NCBI RefSeq assembly: GCF_900105965.1
Contig: NZ_FNTV01000001.1
Location: forward strand, 3,596,001 to 3,660,000
DNA length: 64,000 bases
Source: Arthrobacter alpinus
GTDB taxonomy: Bacteria; Actinomycetota; Actinomycetes; Actinomycetales; Micrococcaceae
Reading direction: 5' to 3'
Shown: positions 24,073 through 33,345 of the stretch, one piece after another
Numbering within the stretch: the stretch's first letter is position 1
How the letters are laid out: every line of letters begins with the position of its first letter
Position numbers and translations under genes: made by a program
The notes under the pieces: model-generated
The model's input: only the letters and a program-made list of their open reading frames with translations
Database searches by the model: none
Told to the model about the DNA's origin: nothing

Positions 24073-26133
24073 TTAGTTTGCCTGGAAGATCTGAACCACC
24101 GAGGGGCGGGGCGCCCGCACCTTGCCGGGGGCCGGCGTCGAACCTTGGGCCACGTAGTCAGGGAAGAAGGAGCTGTGCGCGCCGTAGCTGCCGTCTTCAC
24201 CCGGGTGTTGCACGGCAACAAAGGCCATGGACTCGTCATCGTGGATGAGCGGCCCACAGGTCTCGGCGTCGCGCGGCATGGAGGCGAATTGCTGGACGTT
24301 GCCGCGGTTCCGGCCCTCCAAGCCCACCTTGAACAGGCCATCGTTGTAGCCAATCACTGAAGGTGCGCCATCCGTGGAGATCCACAGGTTGCCCTGAGTG
24401 TCGAAGGCAAGGTTGTCGGGGCAGGAGATGGGGCTGACCTTGTCGGCCGGGAAACCGCTGAAGTATGTTTGCGTGTTCTTGGCAGGATCGCCACAGAGCA
24501 ACAGCAGACTCCAATTGAACGTAGTTGCGGTTGAATCCCCGCGGCGTTCGGTGATCTCCACAACGTGGCCATCCCGGTTTTCGGTCCGGGGGTTCGCCTC
24601 ATCGGCGGCAGCCTGGCCGGGAAGGCCCCGCTTGGTGTTGTTGGTGCAGGCCACATAAACCTTGCCGGTTTGCAGGTTTGGCTGCACATCCTCGCAACGG
24701 TCCATCTTGGTGGCCCCAGCCTTGTCGGCGGCCAGGCGGGTGTAAACCAAAACCTCCTGGACGCTCATGCCCGCAATGACACTCTTACCGTTGAGCACCA
24801 GGGGAAGCCACTGGCCGGAGCCATCAAACTTTCCATCGGCCGGAACCGTGCCGGAGCCGTCGATCTCCACGGCCGAGTTGCCGGCGAACTGGGCAACGTA
24901 AAGGTCGCCCTCGTTCAGCAGCGTCATGTTGTGGGCCCTGTTGTTCTTCTTGTACTTGTTCTTGGAGACGAACTTGTACAGGTAATCAAAACGCTCATCG
25001 TCACCTGAGTAGGCCACCACCTTGCCATTGTCGGCGACGATGACGTTGGCGCCCTCATGCTTGAAGCGGCCAAGGCTCGTGTGCTTCTTCGGAGTGGAGT
25101 TCGGGTCTTCGGGATCGATCTCCACGATGTAGCCGAAACGGTTGGGTTCGTTGCGGTAGTCCTCGCCACGGGCATCAAAACGAGGATCCTCGAGCTCCCA
25201 GCCCATGCCCGTGGCGGCGTTGCCCAGGCCATAGCGGCGGTCCTCGACGCTGGTTCCGTTCGTGCGGAAGAAGCCGTTGAAGTTTTCCTCGCCAGAGAGG
25301 ATGGTTCCCCACGGTGTTGTGCCACCGGAACAGTTGCCCAGGGTGCCGAACACCTTGGTGCCGGTGGGATCGGCGGCGGTCTTGACGAAGTCGGAGCCGG
25401 CCAGGGGCCCGGTCAGCTCAAATTCGGTATCCATGGTGACGCGGCGGTTCAACCCTCCACCGCGGACATAGCTCCATGGCTGGCCCTTCTTCTTGCGCTC
25501 CAGTTCCACCACTGTCATTCCGACGGCGTTGCGGAAGATGTTGCGACGCTCGGCTTCCTCGGCGGCAGAGGCGGGGGCGGCAGGGAACATGATCTGCGGG
25601 TTCACGTATTCGTGGTTGCAGACCAACAGGCCCTTCTTGCCGTTGGGTTGGCGCAGTATCTCCAGGTAATCGTTGTTGTACCCAAACTGACCGGCCTGAG
25701 CGGCAGCATTCTGGTTTGCGAAGTCGAAGTCGGGGGCTTCGTTGAAGATGGGATCGCCCCAGCGGATGATCGGCGACCAATCAAAACCAGCGGGCACATT
25801 GAAGCTGTCCACGGACGCATCCACGGGCGCAATGGGCGTGAACCCAAACTTGCCACCCTTGCCGCTATGGCCAACGCCGTTGTTGCCCTGGGAATTTTGA
25901 CCCTGGCCGTTGCCTTGAACCAGCACCGCGGCGCTCAACGCACCGGCCAAGCCAATGCCAAGAGCCGATCGGCGCGAGAATTCCGTGGAGGCAATGTCGC
26001 GAAAGTAGTTGTTGGCGGAGGTGTTACACACGGCCTTGGAGCAAGCGTTGTCACACTTGAGGCTGCAGGTCACGGCGCTGCGCTTCCCTCGCGTGTGGCC
26101 GAGCATGGGCAGGAGCTTCTTCAAATCGTTCAT
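24073..26133 (-). CDS. phoX: PhoX family alkaline phosphatase, Tat-exported
   Basis: PhoX proteins are secreted Ca/Fe-dependent phosphatases that release phosphate from organic esters. The 686-residue protein has a Tat signal with SRRSALGIGLAG at about 53-64. Before it is a long cytoplasmic tail with four Cys (residues 23-36), as in actinobacterial PhoX. The body contains DUF839/beta-propeller-type segments such as VCNHEYVNPQ, GTLGNCSGGTTPWGT and CPDNLAFDTQGNLWISTDG. A PHO-box-like repeat upstream matches that of pstS, which supports control by phosphate starvation. Confidence 0.93.
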   Translation of the reverse strand: MNDLKKLLPMLGHTRGKRSAVTCSLKCDNACSKAVCNTSANNYFRDIASTEFSRRSALGIGLAGALSAAVLVQGNGQGQNSQGNNGVGHSGKGGKFGFTPIAPVDASVDSFNVPAGFDWSPIIRWGDPIFNEAPDFDFANQNAAAQAGQFGYNNDYLEILRQPNGKKGLLVCNHEYVNPQIMFPAAPASAAEEAERRNIFRNAVGMTVVELERKKKGQPWSYVRGGGLNRRVTMDTEFELTGPLAGSDFVKTAADPTGTKVFGTLGNCSGGTTPWGTILSGEENFNGFFRTNGTSVEDRRYGLGNAATGMGWELEDPRFDARGEDYRNEPNRFGYIVEIDPEDPNSTPKKHTSLGRFKHEGANVIVADNGKVVAYSGDDERFDYLYKFVSKNKYKKNNRAHNMTLLNEGDLYVAQFAGNSAVEIDGSGTVPADGKFDGSGQWLPLVLNGKSVIAGMSVQEVLVYTRLAADKAGATKMDRCEDVQPNLQTGKVYVACTNNTKRGLPGQAAADEANPRTENRDGHVVEITERRGDSTATTFNWSLLLLCGDPAKNTQTYFSGFPADKVSPISCPDNLAFDTQGNLWISTDGAPSVIGYNDGLFKVGLEGRNRGNVQQFASMPRDAETCGPLIHDDESMAFVAVQHPGEDGSYGAHSSFFPDYVAQGSTPAPGKVRAPRPSVVQIFQAN

Positions 26134-26202
26134 GGCAAACCTTCTATCGGTGGGTGCGTTGCGCCCAGAATGTCAGCCCGGAATAACGAAAAGGAGGTGT
26201 TT

Positions 26203-26221
26203 GGTTGAACCGCCGGTTAAC
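26203..26221 (-). promoter_or_regulatory. PHO-box-like repeat upstream of phoX
   Basis: On the minus strand GTTAACC (26215-26221) is followed 11 bases later by GTTCAACC (26203-26210), the same GTTAACC plus GTTC order and spacing as upstream of pstS. It lies 70-88 bases before the phoX ATG. Confidence 0.65.
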
Positions 26222-26273
26222 GCGATGCCAATCATGTGAGTCGGGCAGGTATTTGGGTGGGTAGTCTTGGCCC

Positions 26274-26915
26274 ATGGATACGGTTGCGTGGTCCCGGCCC
26301 GAAGGCGAGCGTGCAGGCACCCCGCTGCTCCTGATGCTTCACGGCTACGGATCAGATGAAGGCCGCATGAAAGCCCTTTTTGCTGACCTGCCGAAGGGAT
26401 TCACCTGCGCGGCGCCGCGGGCGCCAAAAGACATCTCAGGTGACTACGGTTGGTTCCTGCTGGACTACTTCCTAGCCAACGACTTCGCCGAGGTGGTGGG
26501 TGCGGCGTCGGCCGTTCTTAGCTGGCTTGATACTGTCATGGCCCGGTACGCGTTCAGCAGCGTATCCGTCCTGGGTTACTCGCAGGGCATGGCCATGGCC
26601 ACCACACTCATGCGGTTCCGCCCGCGGGCCTTCAGCGCAGGAGTGGGGCTGTCCGGCTTTGTCCTGCGCAATGAACTTCTTGCCACGATGGAGCCGTTGG
26701 AACACCGGATTCCGTTTTACTGGGCCCGTGACAGGGCCGATCTGGTCATCAACCCGGACGCCACCGCCTTCACGGCAGGCTGGCTCGCCACCAACACTGA
26801 ACTTTCCGCTGCCAATTATGACGGCATGGGCCACAACACCCGTGCCGATGAGCTGGCCGACGTCTCATCATTTTTGACTGCACACATACCCGGCTCCTTC
26901 GTTCCCAGTAGTTAG
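26274..26915 (+). CDS. Alpha/beta-hydrolase, phospholipase/carboxylesterase family
   Basis: The 213-residue protein has the small-esterase pattern: LLMLHGYGSDEGRMKALFADLP near the N-terminus, the nucleophile elbow GYSQGM (Ser about residue 104), a likely catalytic Asp in the segment ending HNTRAD, and His in MGHNTRADEL. Relatives are carboxylesterases or lysophospholipase-like enzymes. There is no signal peptide, so it is cytoplasmic. It is divergent from phoX, and the PHO-box-like repeat lies in the shared gap, so co-regulation is possible but unproven. Confidence 0.85.
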   Translation: MDTVAWSRPEGERAGTPLLLMLHGYGSDEGRMKALFADLPKGFTCAAPRAPKDISGDYGWFLLDYFLANDFAEVVGAASAVLSWLDTVMARYAFSSVSVLGYSQGMAMATTLMRFRPRAFSAGVGLSGFVLRNELLATMEPLEHRIPFYWARDRADLVINPDATAFTAGWLATNTELSAANYDGMGHNTRADELADVSSFLTAHIPGSFVPSS

Positions 26916-27134
26916 GGTGTGCCAGATGCCGAAGCCATTGGATCGCTGCCGCCGGCACCATCCCCTTTGTTCTGGAACCGTGGCTCTAGAACCAAGTACG
27001 ACGCCGTTCCTCCCTCTGCGCTCGCAGGCGGGACTGCCACTAGTCCGCCAGGCGGCTTTCGCCTCAGAGTGAACGCCGAGTTCCGTTCAGGAATGACGGC
27101 TACCCTTGAGACACAGACTCAGCAGGGAGAATCC

Positions 27135-28010
27135 ATGGCAAGCAAAGACCTTAACCACGTAGGAATGCCGCCCGGTCCCGGCTTTGCGCGATCGGCGGGC
27201 AAGGTTAATCCGGCGGTACAGATTGCTGCTGACGCGGCATTCGATAAGCAGGGGCGACCCGCCCCCGCAATCCACAACATGCTGCTCAAGGCTGTTGAGG
27301 TTCAGCGGCCCCTGGTGCTGGCGAACTTGCGACGCCTGCGCAAACGCTACCCGCACGCAACCGCCTACGAACTCAGCCAGCGGTTGGAGCGCGACTTCCT
27401 TAACGGTGTGGGCTCCGGCGGTGCCGCCATTGGTGCCACTGCAATCATTCCGGGTGTGGGAACTGTGGTGGCGCTGTCCATTTCGGCCGCCGCAACTCTT
27501 GTGTTCTTGGAAGCGACGGCACTCTACGCGCAATCCATTGCCGAACTCCACGGGGTCCGGCTGCAGGATCCGCAGAGCGCCCAACTCACCGTCATGGCCA
27601 TCATTCTCGGTGAAGAAGGTCAGGCCATGTTGACGGGGCTGACAGGCCACGCACTGGGGACCGGAAAAACGCCCATGCAGGCGTGGGGCAAGACCGTGAG
27701 CAAGAGCCTTCCGCTGACCACCGTCAAGAGCCTCGTAGGGCCCATGCAAAAAATGTTCCTCAAGAAAATGGCCGCCAAGGGCAGCGTATCCATTGTGGGC
27801 AAGGCACTGCCGTTTGGCATTGGTGCGGCCGTTGGTGGAATCGGCAACTACATGATGGGCAAGGCGGTTATCGCCTCGGCAAATCGCGCATTTGGGCCGG
27901 CCCCCATGGAAATTCCGGCGCTGCTCCTCGCAGAACTCGAGGCGACCAGCAAACAGCCCAAGCTTCCGAAGGCCCTAAAACCACCGAAGGCCGCGCGCCG
28001 CTCGAAGTGA
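27135..28010 (+). CDS. EcsC-like protein of unknown function
   Basis: The 291-residue protein starts at ATG 27135 after CAGGGAGA. Residues about 90-135 and 230-260 are hydrophobic and Gly-rich (GGAAIGATAIIPGVGTVVALS; KALPFGIGAAVGGIGNYMMG). The latter resembles the C-terminal pattern of EcsC-family proteins, in which a Gly-rich hairpin precedes a helix ending in an aromatic residue. The C-terminus is a Lys/Pro-rich basic tail. The function of the family is unclear. The 218 bases upstream hold no other gene; a longer in-frame start exists but without a good ribosome site. Confidence 0.6.
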   Translation: MASKDLNHVGMPPGPGFARSAGKVNPAVQIAADAAFDKQGRPAPAIHNMLLKAVEVQRPLVLANLRRLRKRYPHATAYELSQRLERDFLNGVGSGGAAIGATAIIPGVGTVVALSISAAATLVFLEATALYAQSIAELHGVRLQDPQSAQLTVMAIILGEEGQAMLTGLTGHALGTGKTPMQAWGKTVSKSLPLTTVKSLVGPMQKMFLKKMAAKGSVSIVGKALPFGIGAAVGGIGNYMMGKAVIASANRAFGPAPMEIPALLLAELEATSKQPKLPKALKPPKAARRSK

Positions 28011-28056
28011 CTGCCCGCGATGGCCGGTGCGCCAGCGCGCCGGCCCCGCAGCCTGC

Positions 28057-29352
28057 CTAGCCGAACACCAGCGTGGCGATCGTGAAGATGGCCAGGCCGG
28101 CGAGGGAGCCCACCACGGTGCCGTTGATTCGGATGAACTGCAGGTCCTTACCCACCTGCAGTTCAATTTTCTGCGAAGTTTCCTCTGCATCCCAACGCTC
28201 AACAGTCTCGGTGATCAGCGACGTGATCTCGTGCTTGTAGGTGCCCACCAGGTAGGCGGCGGCGTTGGAGATCCATTGGTTGGCTTTCTCCGCCAGTTCG
28301 GTGTCTTCCACGAGGCGGGTGCCGAAGTCCTGCACGGCCGCGGCAAATTTGAGGCGAAGCTCGGAATTTGGGTCCTCGGCTGCATCTGTCAGGGCTGATT
28401 TGATGGTTTCCCAAGTGCGCCCGGCCAATTCTCGGACCTCGGGATCACCCAAAACCTGGGCCTTGATGGATTCCGCCTTGGCGATCATGGCCGGATCGTG
28501 CTGCAGTTCCTGGGCCAAATCCTTGAGATAGCCATCCAGCTGGAGGCGGACCTCGTGGCGGGGATCGTCCTGCACAGCGCGGGCAAACTTATAGATTTCG
28601 GTATAGATCTTGTCGCCAACCAGGCCGTCCACAAATTGCGGAACCCAACCAGGGGAGCGGTCGGAAACCAGCCCGGAAATGGTTGAGTGGTTGGTCCGGA
28701 TCCACGTTGTGGACCTGTCAACCAAAAGATCCACCAAGGCGTGATGGTGACCTTCGGCGAAGATTCGCTCGGCCAGCTTGCCAATGGGCGGGCCCCACGG
28801 CGGCTCAAGCACATGTTTACGCACCATCGACTCGATAACGTCCTTGACGTCGTCGTCCTTTAACACCTCAATGGCACCGCGCAGGGCGGCGGCACCCTCG
28901 GTTGCCACACGTTGGGCGCTGGCTGGTTTGGAGAGCCAGGCCCCAACTTTTTGGGCAATCCGGGTGGTGGCCAACTTCTGCGAGACAACTTCCTCGGAGA
29001 GGAAGTTGGTTTCCACGAAATCGCCCAGAGATGCACCAATCTCATCCTTGCGATTAGGGATGATGGCCGTGTGGGGGATCTTCAAGCCCATGGGGTACTT
29101 GAACAGTGCAGTGACGGCAAACCAGTCAGCCAGCGCGCCAACCATGCCGCCTTCGGCCGCCGCACGAACATAAGTCAGCCACGGGTAGTGCTCCTGAAAG
29201 GCAAACGCAAAGCAGAACACCACCGCCATGAACACCAGCAGGCCCAGTGCGATGTTTTTCATCCGTTTCAGGGCCGCAGCCTTTTCCGCATCGGGATGTT
29301 CAGTGGGAGGCACCGGGGTGCCCTGTGGATCTAACCGAAGTGTCTGCGCCAT
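28057..29352 (-). CDS. DUF445 family membrane-anchored protein
   Basis: The 431-residue protein has two N-terminal membrane spans (NIALGLLVFMAVVFCFAFAF and AAAEGGMVGALADWFAVTALF), a long helical region, and a final C-terminal span (VVGSLAGLAIFTIATLVFG). GGMVGALADWFAVTALFKYPMGL-KIPHTAIIPNRKDEIGASLGDFVE is the DUF445/YheB signature. Its role is unknown. I prefer ATG 29352 (MAQTLRLDPQG) over ATG 29376, which would overlap the start codon of the divergent GDPD gene. With 22 bases between the genes, at least one promoter must lie inside the other's coding region. Confidence 0.85.
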   Translation of the reverse strand: MAQTLRLDPQGTPVPPTEHPDAEKAAALKRMKNIALGLLVFMAVVFCFAFAFQEHYPWLTYVRAAAEGGMVGALADWFAVTALFKYPMGLKIPHTAIIPNRKDEIGASLGDFVETNFLSEEVVSQKLATTRIAQKVGAWLSKPASAQRVATEGAAALRGAIEVLKDDDVKDVIESMVRKHVLEPPWGPPIGKLAERIFAEGHHHALVDLLVDRSTTWIRTNHSTISGLVSDRSPGWVPQFVDGLVGDKIYTEIYKFARAVQDDPRHEVRLQLDGYLKDLAQELQHDPAMIAKAESIKAQVLGDPEVRELAGRTWETIKSALTDAAEDPNSELRLKFAAAVQDFGTRLVEDTELAEKANQWISNAAAYLVGTYKHEITSLITETVERWDAEETSQKIELQVGKDLQFIRINGTVVGSLAGLAIFTIATLVFG

Positions 29353-29374
29353 GAAGTAAGCGTAGCGTGGAGCC

Positions 29375-30277
29375 ATGACCGTTCAGATTTACGCCCACCG
29401 AGGATCAAGCGCCGACTTTGCCGAGCACACCCGAGCCGCCTATCTTCAGGCCCTGGGCGACGGCGCCGACGGGGTTGAATGCGATCTCCACCTCACCGCC
29501 GACGGTGAACTCGTCTTGCTCCACGACGACGACGTGGGCCGGACCTCCAACGGAACCGGTCCAGTGGCAGAGATGACCTTGGCGGAACTGCGTGAGCTGG
29601 ACTTCAGTTCCTGGCACGGCGTGGAAATCCCCGCGAGCTACGGCTCCGCGGCGGCCCAATTGCTCACCCTGACGGAGCTGCTGGAAATTCTGTCGGGCGC
29701 AGGCAGGGTGCTTGGGCTGGCCATTGAGTTCAAGTACGGGGCTTCCTTTAGTCCGCAGGTGATCGAGAAGACGCTGGAGACACTTCGCAGTCACGGCTGG
29801 ACACCGGAGGATTCCAAGGCCTCGAATGTGTTGGTTTCCTTCATGAGCTTCCACCCGGCGGCCGTGAAGTATTTGTCCAAACAGCTTCCTCCCGACCACA
29901 TCTGCCAGCTTCTGGAAGATGTGGGCGTTGAGGACATCAAGGATGAACTGGAGGTAGGCCCCATTGCCGGCCACACTGTCGCATTCCTGATGCGGCGCGC
30001 CATGGCTGAGGGGGAGGCGCTGGTGGATGACGGCGTGGCCCACCTGGCAGGGCCGGGCGTGGACTACCTGCGAGCCAACCCGGACAATGCAGCGAACTGG
30101 GTGAAGAATGGCAGGGTGCTTCGGGTGTGGACAGTGGACACGCCCGAAGATTTGAATTTGTGTTTGGCAGCAGGGGTTACCCAGGTTACAACCAACAAGC
30201 CGCGTGAAATCAGGGCCTTGTTGGCCGGTTCGCAGCCCTCACTGCGGATGGTCGACGCGAGCGGGGCGCAGGCATAA
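29375..30277 (+). CDS. Glycerophosphodiester phosphodiesterase
   Basis: The enzyme releases glycerol 3-phosphate from glycerophosphodiesters. The 300-residue protein has the GDPD active-site pattern: AHRGSSADFAEHTRAAYLQAL with catalytic His, GVECDLHLTADGELVLLHDDDVGRTSNGTG with metal-binding Glu and Asp and the second His, and later VLGLAIEFKYG with metal-binding Glu. There is no signal peptide, so it acts in the cytoplasm. GGAG precedes the ATG. It could feed phosphate and glycerol metabolism alongside phoX, but no PHO box is seen at its start. Confidence 0.92.
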   Translation: MTVQIYAHRGSSADFAEHTRAAYLQALGDGADGVECDLHLTADGELVLLHDDDVGRTSNGTGPVAEMTLAELRELDFSSWHGVEIPASYGSAAAQLLTLTELLEILSGAGRVLGLAIEFKYGASFSPQVIEKTLETLRSHGWTPEDSKASNVLVSFMSFHPAAVKYLSKQLPPDHICQLLEDVGVEDIKDELEVGPIAGHTVAFLMRRAMAEGEALVDDGVAHLAGPGVDYLRANPDNAANWVKNGRVLRVWTVDTPEDLNLCLAAGVTQVTTNKPREIRALLAGSQPSLRMVDASGAQA

Positions 30278-30324
30278 CCGAAGGCGCCATGCAGGGGCTT
30301 GACGACATGTGATTGCATGGAACC

Positions 30325-32172
30325 ATGGCATCGCGAATTGAAGACTATGCACTGCTTTCGGATCTGCACACGGCCGCCTTGGTGGGCCGGGACGGGAGTA
30401 TCGATTGGTTGTGTTTCCCCCGCTTTGACTCACCATCGGTGTTCACCGCCCTGTTGGGAACCTCTGACCACGGCCGCTGGTTGATAGCGCCGACTCACGC
30501 CGAGGCCGCCGTTGAACGCCGCGCCTACATGGGCCGAACCTTTATTTTGGAGACCGTGTGGGAAACCCCTGATGGCTCCGCAAGGGTCACCGATTTCATG
30601 CCGGTCAAGGACCGCCGGGCCTCCGTGGTGCGCCGCATCGAGGGCCTGCAGGGCAGCGTTGAATTTAGTGAACGGATTAGCGTCCGCCCGGGCTATGGCA
30701 AAGTTTTGCCATGGGTCCGCCGTATGGATGCAGCCGACGGGACAGAAGCGATTGTTGCCGTAGCCGGGCCCGACGCCTTGGTGCTGCGCGGAGATGAGCT
30801 GCCCGTGGCCGTCGAGCATGAACATGCTGGGATCTTCACGGTTCAAGCAGGGCAGCGAGTGCAGCAGGAACTTTCGTGGTATCCGTCGCACCGCCCGGTT
30901 CCGGCCGCGATCGACATTGATTTTTCCCTGGAGCAGACGGCTGACTATTGGGAAGACTGGGCGGCGAGGTACAACCAGGACGGCAAGTATGCGGCCATCG
31001 TAGAGCGCTCGCTGTTGGTGCTGCGCGCCTTGACGCATGAGGATACAGGCGGGATTGTTGCGGCACCCACCACCTCCCTGCCAGAGGACTTTGGTGGTGC
31101 GCGGAACTGGGATTACAGATTCTGCTGGCTGCGCGACGCTGCCCTGACACTTGAAGCCATGCTCACCCACGGATTCGACGACGAGGCCATGAAGTGGCGC
31201 GATTGGCTGCTGCGGGCTGTGGCTGGAGATCCTGAGGACCTGCAGATCATGTACGGCCTCTCTGGTGAGCGTGACCTGGCGGAGGGCGAATTGAGCCACT
31301 TGCCAGGCTATGAGGGTGCCCTGCCGGTACGGATCGGCAACGGTGCTGTTGGCCAGTACCAGGCCGATGTTGTGGGAGAGGTGCTTGTGGCCTTGGAGAA
31401 GCTGCGTTTGGCTGGCGGGAATGAAGACCACTTTTCGTGGCCGCTGCAACAGGCCATGTTGGGTTTTGTGGAGAAACATCTAACCGCCAAGGATCACGGC
31501 ATCTGGGAAATGCGGGGGGACCTCCTGCACTTCACGCACTCACGCGTCATGATGTGGGCGGCCTTCGACTGTGGTGCCCGGGCCGTGCGAAATCACGGAC
31601 TGGAGGGGCCCGTGGAACGCTGGGAAAAGCTCCGGGATCAGTTGAAGGAGGAGATCATGGAGCATGGCTTCAACAAGGAGCTGAACACCTTTACCCAGAC
31701 CTATGGCGGTACAACAACTGACGCATCGCTTCTGGTTCTGCCGCAGGTGGGGTTTGTCCCCTACAGTTCCCCAGAGATGCTGGGCACCGTGGATGCATTG
31801 GAAAACGAGCTGGTGGATCGCCATGGCCTGATCCTGCGTTACCAAACGGCCTCCGGCCTGGACGGTCTGGAACCGGGCGAGTACCCATTCCTGGCCTGTT
31901 CCTTCTGGCTGGTTGAACAATATGCGCATTCTGGCCGCCACGCGGATGCCGTGGCGCTGATGGACACCTTGGTTGGACTGGCCAATGAGGTGGGGTTGCT
32001 GAGCGAGGAATATGACATGGAGCAGGGCAGGATGGCGGGAAACTTCCCCCAGGCCTTCTCGCACCTGGCCCTGGTCCGTGCGGCCGATGCCTTGCATGGC
32101 ACCGAAAGCCTCAGCCTGTCCACCGAGGCCATCGACACGAACACCATGCCCATAGTGATCCTGCAGGGTTGA
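30325..32172 (+). CDS. Glycoside hydrolase family 15 protein (trehalase/glucoamylase-like)
   Basis: The 615-residue cytoplasmic protein has an N-terminal beta domain (IEDYALLSDLHTAALVGRDGSIDWLCFPRFDSPSVF) and an (alpha/alpha)6 barrel beginning about residue 230 (GARNWDYRFCWLRDAALTLEAM). This group in actinobacteria includes trehalases and dextran/maltose glucosidases. The exact sugar cannot be read from the sequence. Candidate catalytic acids lie in barrel segments such as GLDGLEPGEYPFLACSFWLVE. ATG 30325 is taken as start; an in-frame TTG lies 12 bases earlier. Confidence 0.9.
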   Translation: MASRIEDYALLSDLHTAALVGRDGSIDWLCFPRFDSPSVFTALLGTSDHGRWLIAPTHAEAAVERRAYMGRTFILETVWETPDGSARVTDFMPVKDRRASVVRRIEGLQGSVEFSERISVRPGYGKVLPWVRRMDAADGTEAIVAVAGPDALVLRGDELPVAVEHEHAGIFTVQAGQRVQQELSWYPSHRPVPAAIDIDFSLEQTADYWEDWAARYNQDGKYAAIVERSLLVLRALTHEDTGGIVAAPTTSLPEDFGGARNWDYRFCWLRDAALTLEAMLTHGFDDEAMKWRDWLLRAVAGDPEDLQIMYGLSGERDLAEGELSHLPGYEGALPVRIGNGAVGQYQADVVGEVLVALEKLRLAGGNEDHFSWPLQQAMLGFVEKHLTAKDHGIWEMRGDLLHFTHSRVMMWAAFDCGARAVRNHGLEGPVERWEKLRDQLKEEIMEHGFNKELNTFTQTYGGTTTDASLLVLPQVGFVPYSSPEMLGTVDALENELVDRHGLILRYQTASGLDGLEPGEYPFLACSFWLVEQYAHSGRHADAVALMDTLVGLANEVGLLSEEYDMEQGRMAGNFPQAFSHLALVRAADALHGTESLSLSTEAIDTNTMPIVILQG

Positions 32173-32233
32173 GCGGGTTCTTGCCATGTGGACAGACGTG
32201 AGCCTGCCTGTGCCGGCGTGAAAGCATGGGGCG

Positions 32234-33037
32234 ATGAAGCTTAAGGATTCGCCCGCAGCCAAGATCGGCGCCTCGATCGCGATCGCCACAGGCCTTTACG
32301 GCGTTTCTTTTGGGGCGCTGTCGGTCGCCGCCGGACTTTCGTTCTGGCAGACCATGGTGCTGAGCCTGATGCTTTTCAGCGGAGGATCGCAATTCGCCTT
32401 CATCGGCGTTGTTGCTGCCGGCGGCACGGGTGTTGCGGCCATGAGCGCCTCGGCTCTGCTGGGCATACGCAACGGTGTTTACGGCATGCAACTGAACGCC
32501 TTGCTGCGCCCCACGGGCTGGCGCCGCTTTGTCGCCGCCCACGTCACGATCGATGAATCGACGGCCACCGCCACCGGCCAAAGCGATGCCGACGAGCAGG
32601 AACGCGGATTCTGGGTGGCCGGCGTTGGAATATTCCTGCTGTGGAATATTATGACAGGCGTGGGAGCCCTAATTGGTGACGCCATGGGCGATCCCAAACA
32701 GTGGGGCCTTGACGGTGCCGCCGTGGCAGCATTCCTGGGCTTGTTGTGGCCGCGAATCAAGGCGTTCCAGCCCGCCGCGATTGCCGTGGTGTGCGCCGTG
32801 GTGACACTTCTGGTGGTCCCGTTCGTTCCGCCCGGCATACCGATCCTTGTGGCGGCGCTGGTTGCCGGGCTGATCGGCTGGTTTCGCGCGGACGCTGCGC
32901 CGGACCATGCACCCGGCCACATCACCGATGGCCTGGAACCTGACATTGAACCCTATCCGCACGCAGGCCAGCCGCCGCCGCATAAGCCGTCCACTCACAG
33001 GCACGACGCCGGAAATCACCGAGGGAAGCAATCATGA
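32234..33037 (+). CDS. azlC: Branched-chain amino acid exporter large subunit AzlC
   Basis: AzlC with AzlD (BrnFE in corynebacteria) exports branched-chain amino acids or analogues. The 267-residue membrane protein shows the AzlC signature FGALSVAAGLSFWQTMVLSLMLFSGGSQFAFIG and GIRNGVYGMQLNALLRP. The C-terminus is a hydrophilic His/Pro-rich tail (about 225-267) longer than in most homologues. Its stop overlaps the azlD ATG by four bases. No Lrp-type regulator is adjacent. Confidence 0.92.
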   Translation: MKLKDSPAAKIGASIAIATGLYGVSFGALSVAAGLSFWQTMVLSLMLFSGGSQFAFIGVVAAGGTGVAAMSASALLGIRNGVYGMQLNALLRPTGWRRFVAAHVTIDESTATATGQSDADEQERGFWVAGVGIFLLWNIMTGVGALIGDAMGDPKQWGLDGAAVAAFLGLLWPRIKAFQPAAIAVVCAVVTLLVVPFVPPGIPILVAALVAGLIGWFRADAAPDHAPGHITDGLEPDIEPYPHAGQPPPHKPSTHRHDAGNHRGKQS

Positions 33038-33345
33038 GTATGTGGGTCTGGCTCTTAATAGCGGCGGTGATTGGCTACGCTACCAAGCTGTTGGGGTACC
33101 TGGTGCCCGCGAAGGTGCTGGCCAATCCAAGGATGAGCCGCGTTGCCGGAACGCTGACCATTGGTCTTTTGGCATCGCTGACGGTTGTAAATGTTGCAGC
33201 GACAGGCACGGCAGTTGTTCTCGACGCGCGGGTTGGTGCCTTGGTGGCGGCAGCCATTGCCCTGTGGTTCAAGGCCCCATTCTTGGTGGTTGTCCTGGCC
33301 GGTGCGGCTGCCGCCGCCGGACTACGGCTGCTGGGGTGGCCCTGA
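33034..33345 (+). CDS. azlD: Branched-chain amino acid exporter small subunit AzlD
   Basis: The 103-residue protein has about four membrane spans and the AzlD pattern: an early GYATKLLGYLVPAKVL segment and a final span AAGLRLLGWP. It is coupled to azlC through an ATGA overlap. Its last 24 bases overlap the 3' end of the converging membrane-protein gene at 33322. Confidence 0.9.
   Translation: MSMWVWLLIAAVIGYATKLLGYLVPAKVLANPRMSRVAGTLTIGLLASLTVVNVAATGTAVVLDARVGALVAAAIALWFKAPFLVVVLAGAAAAAGLRLLGWP

Noticed and set aside
26919..27134. 72-residue extension of the EcsC-like gene
   Set aside because: The extension is Pro/Ser-rich without family features and lacks a ribosome site, whereas ATG 27135 follows CAGGGAGA.
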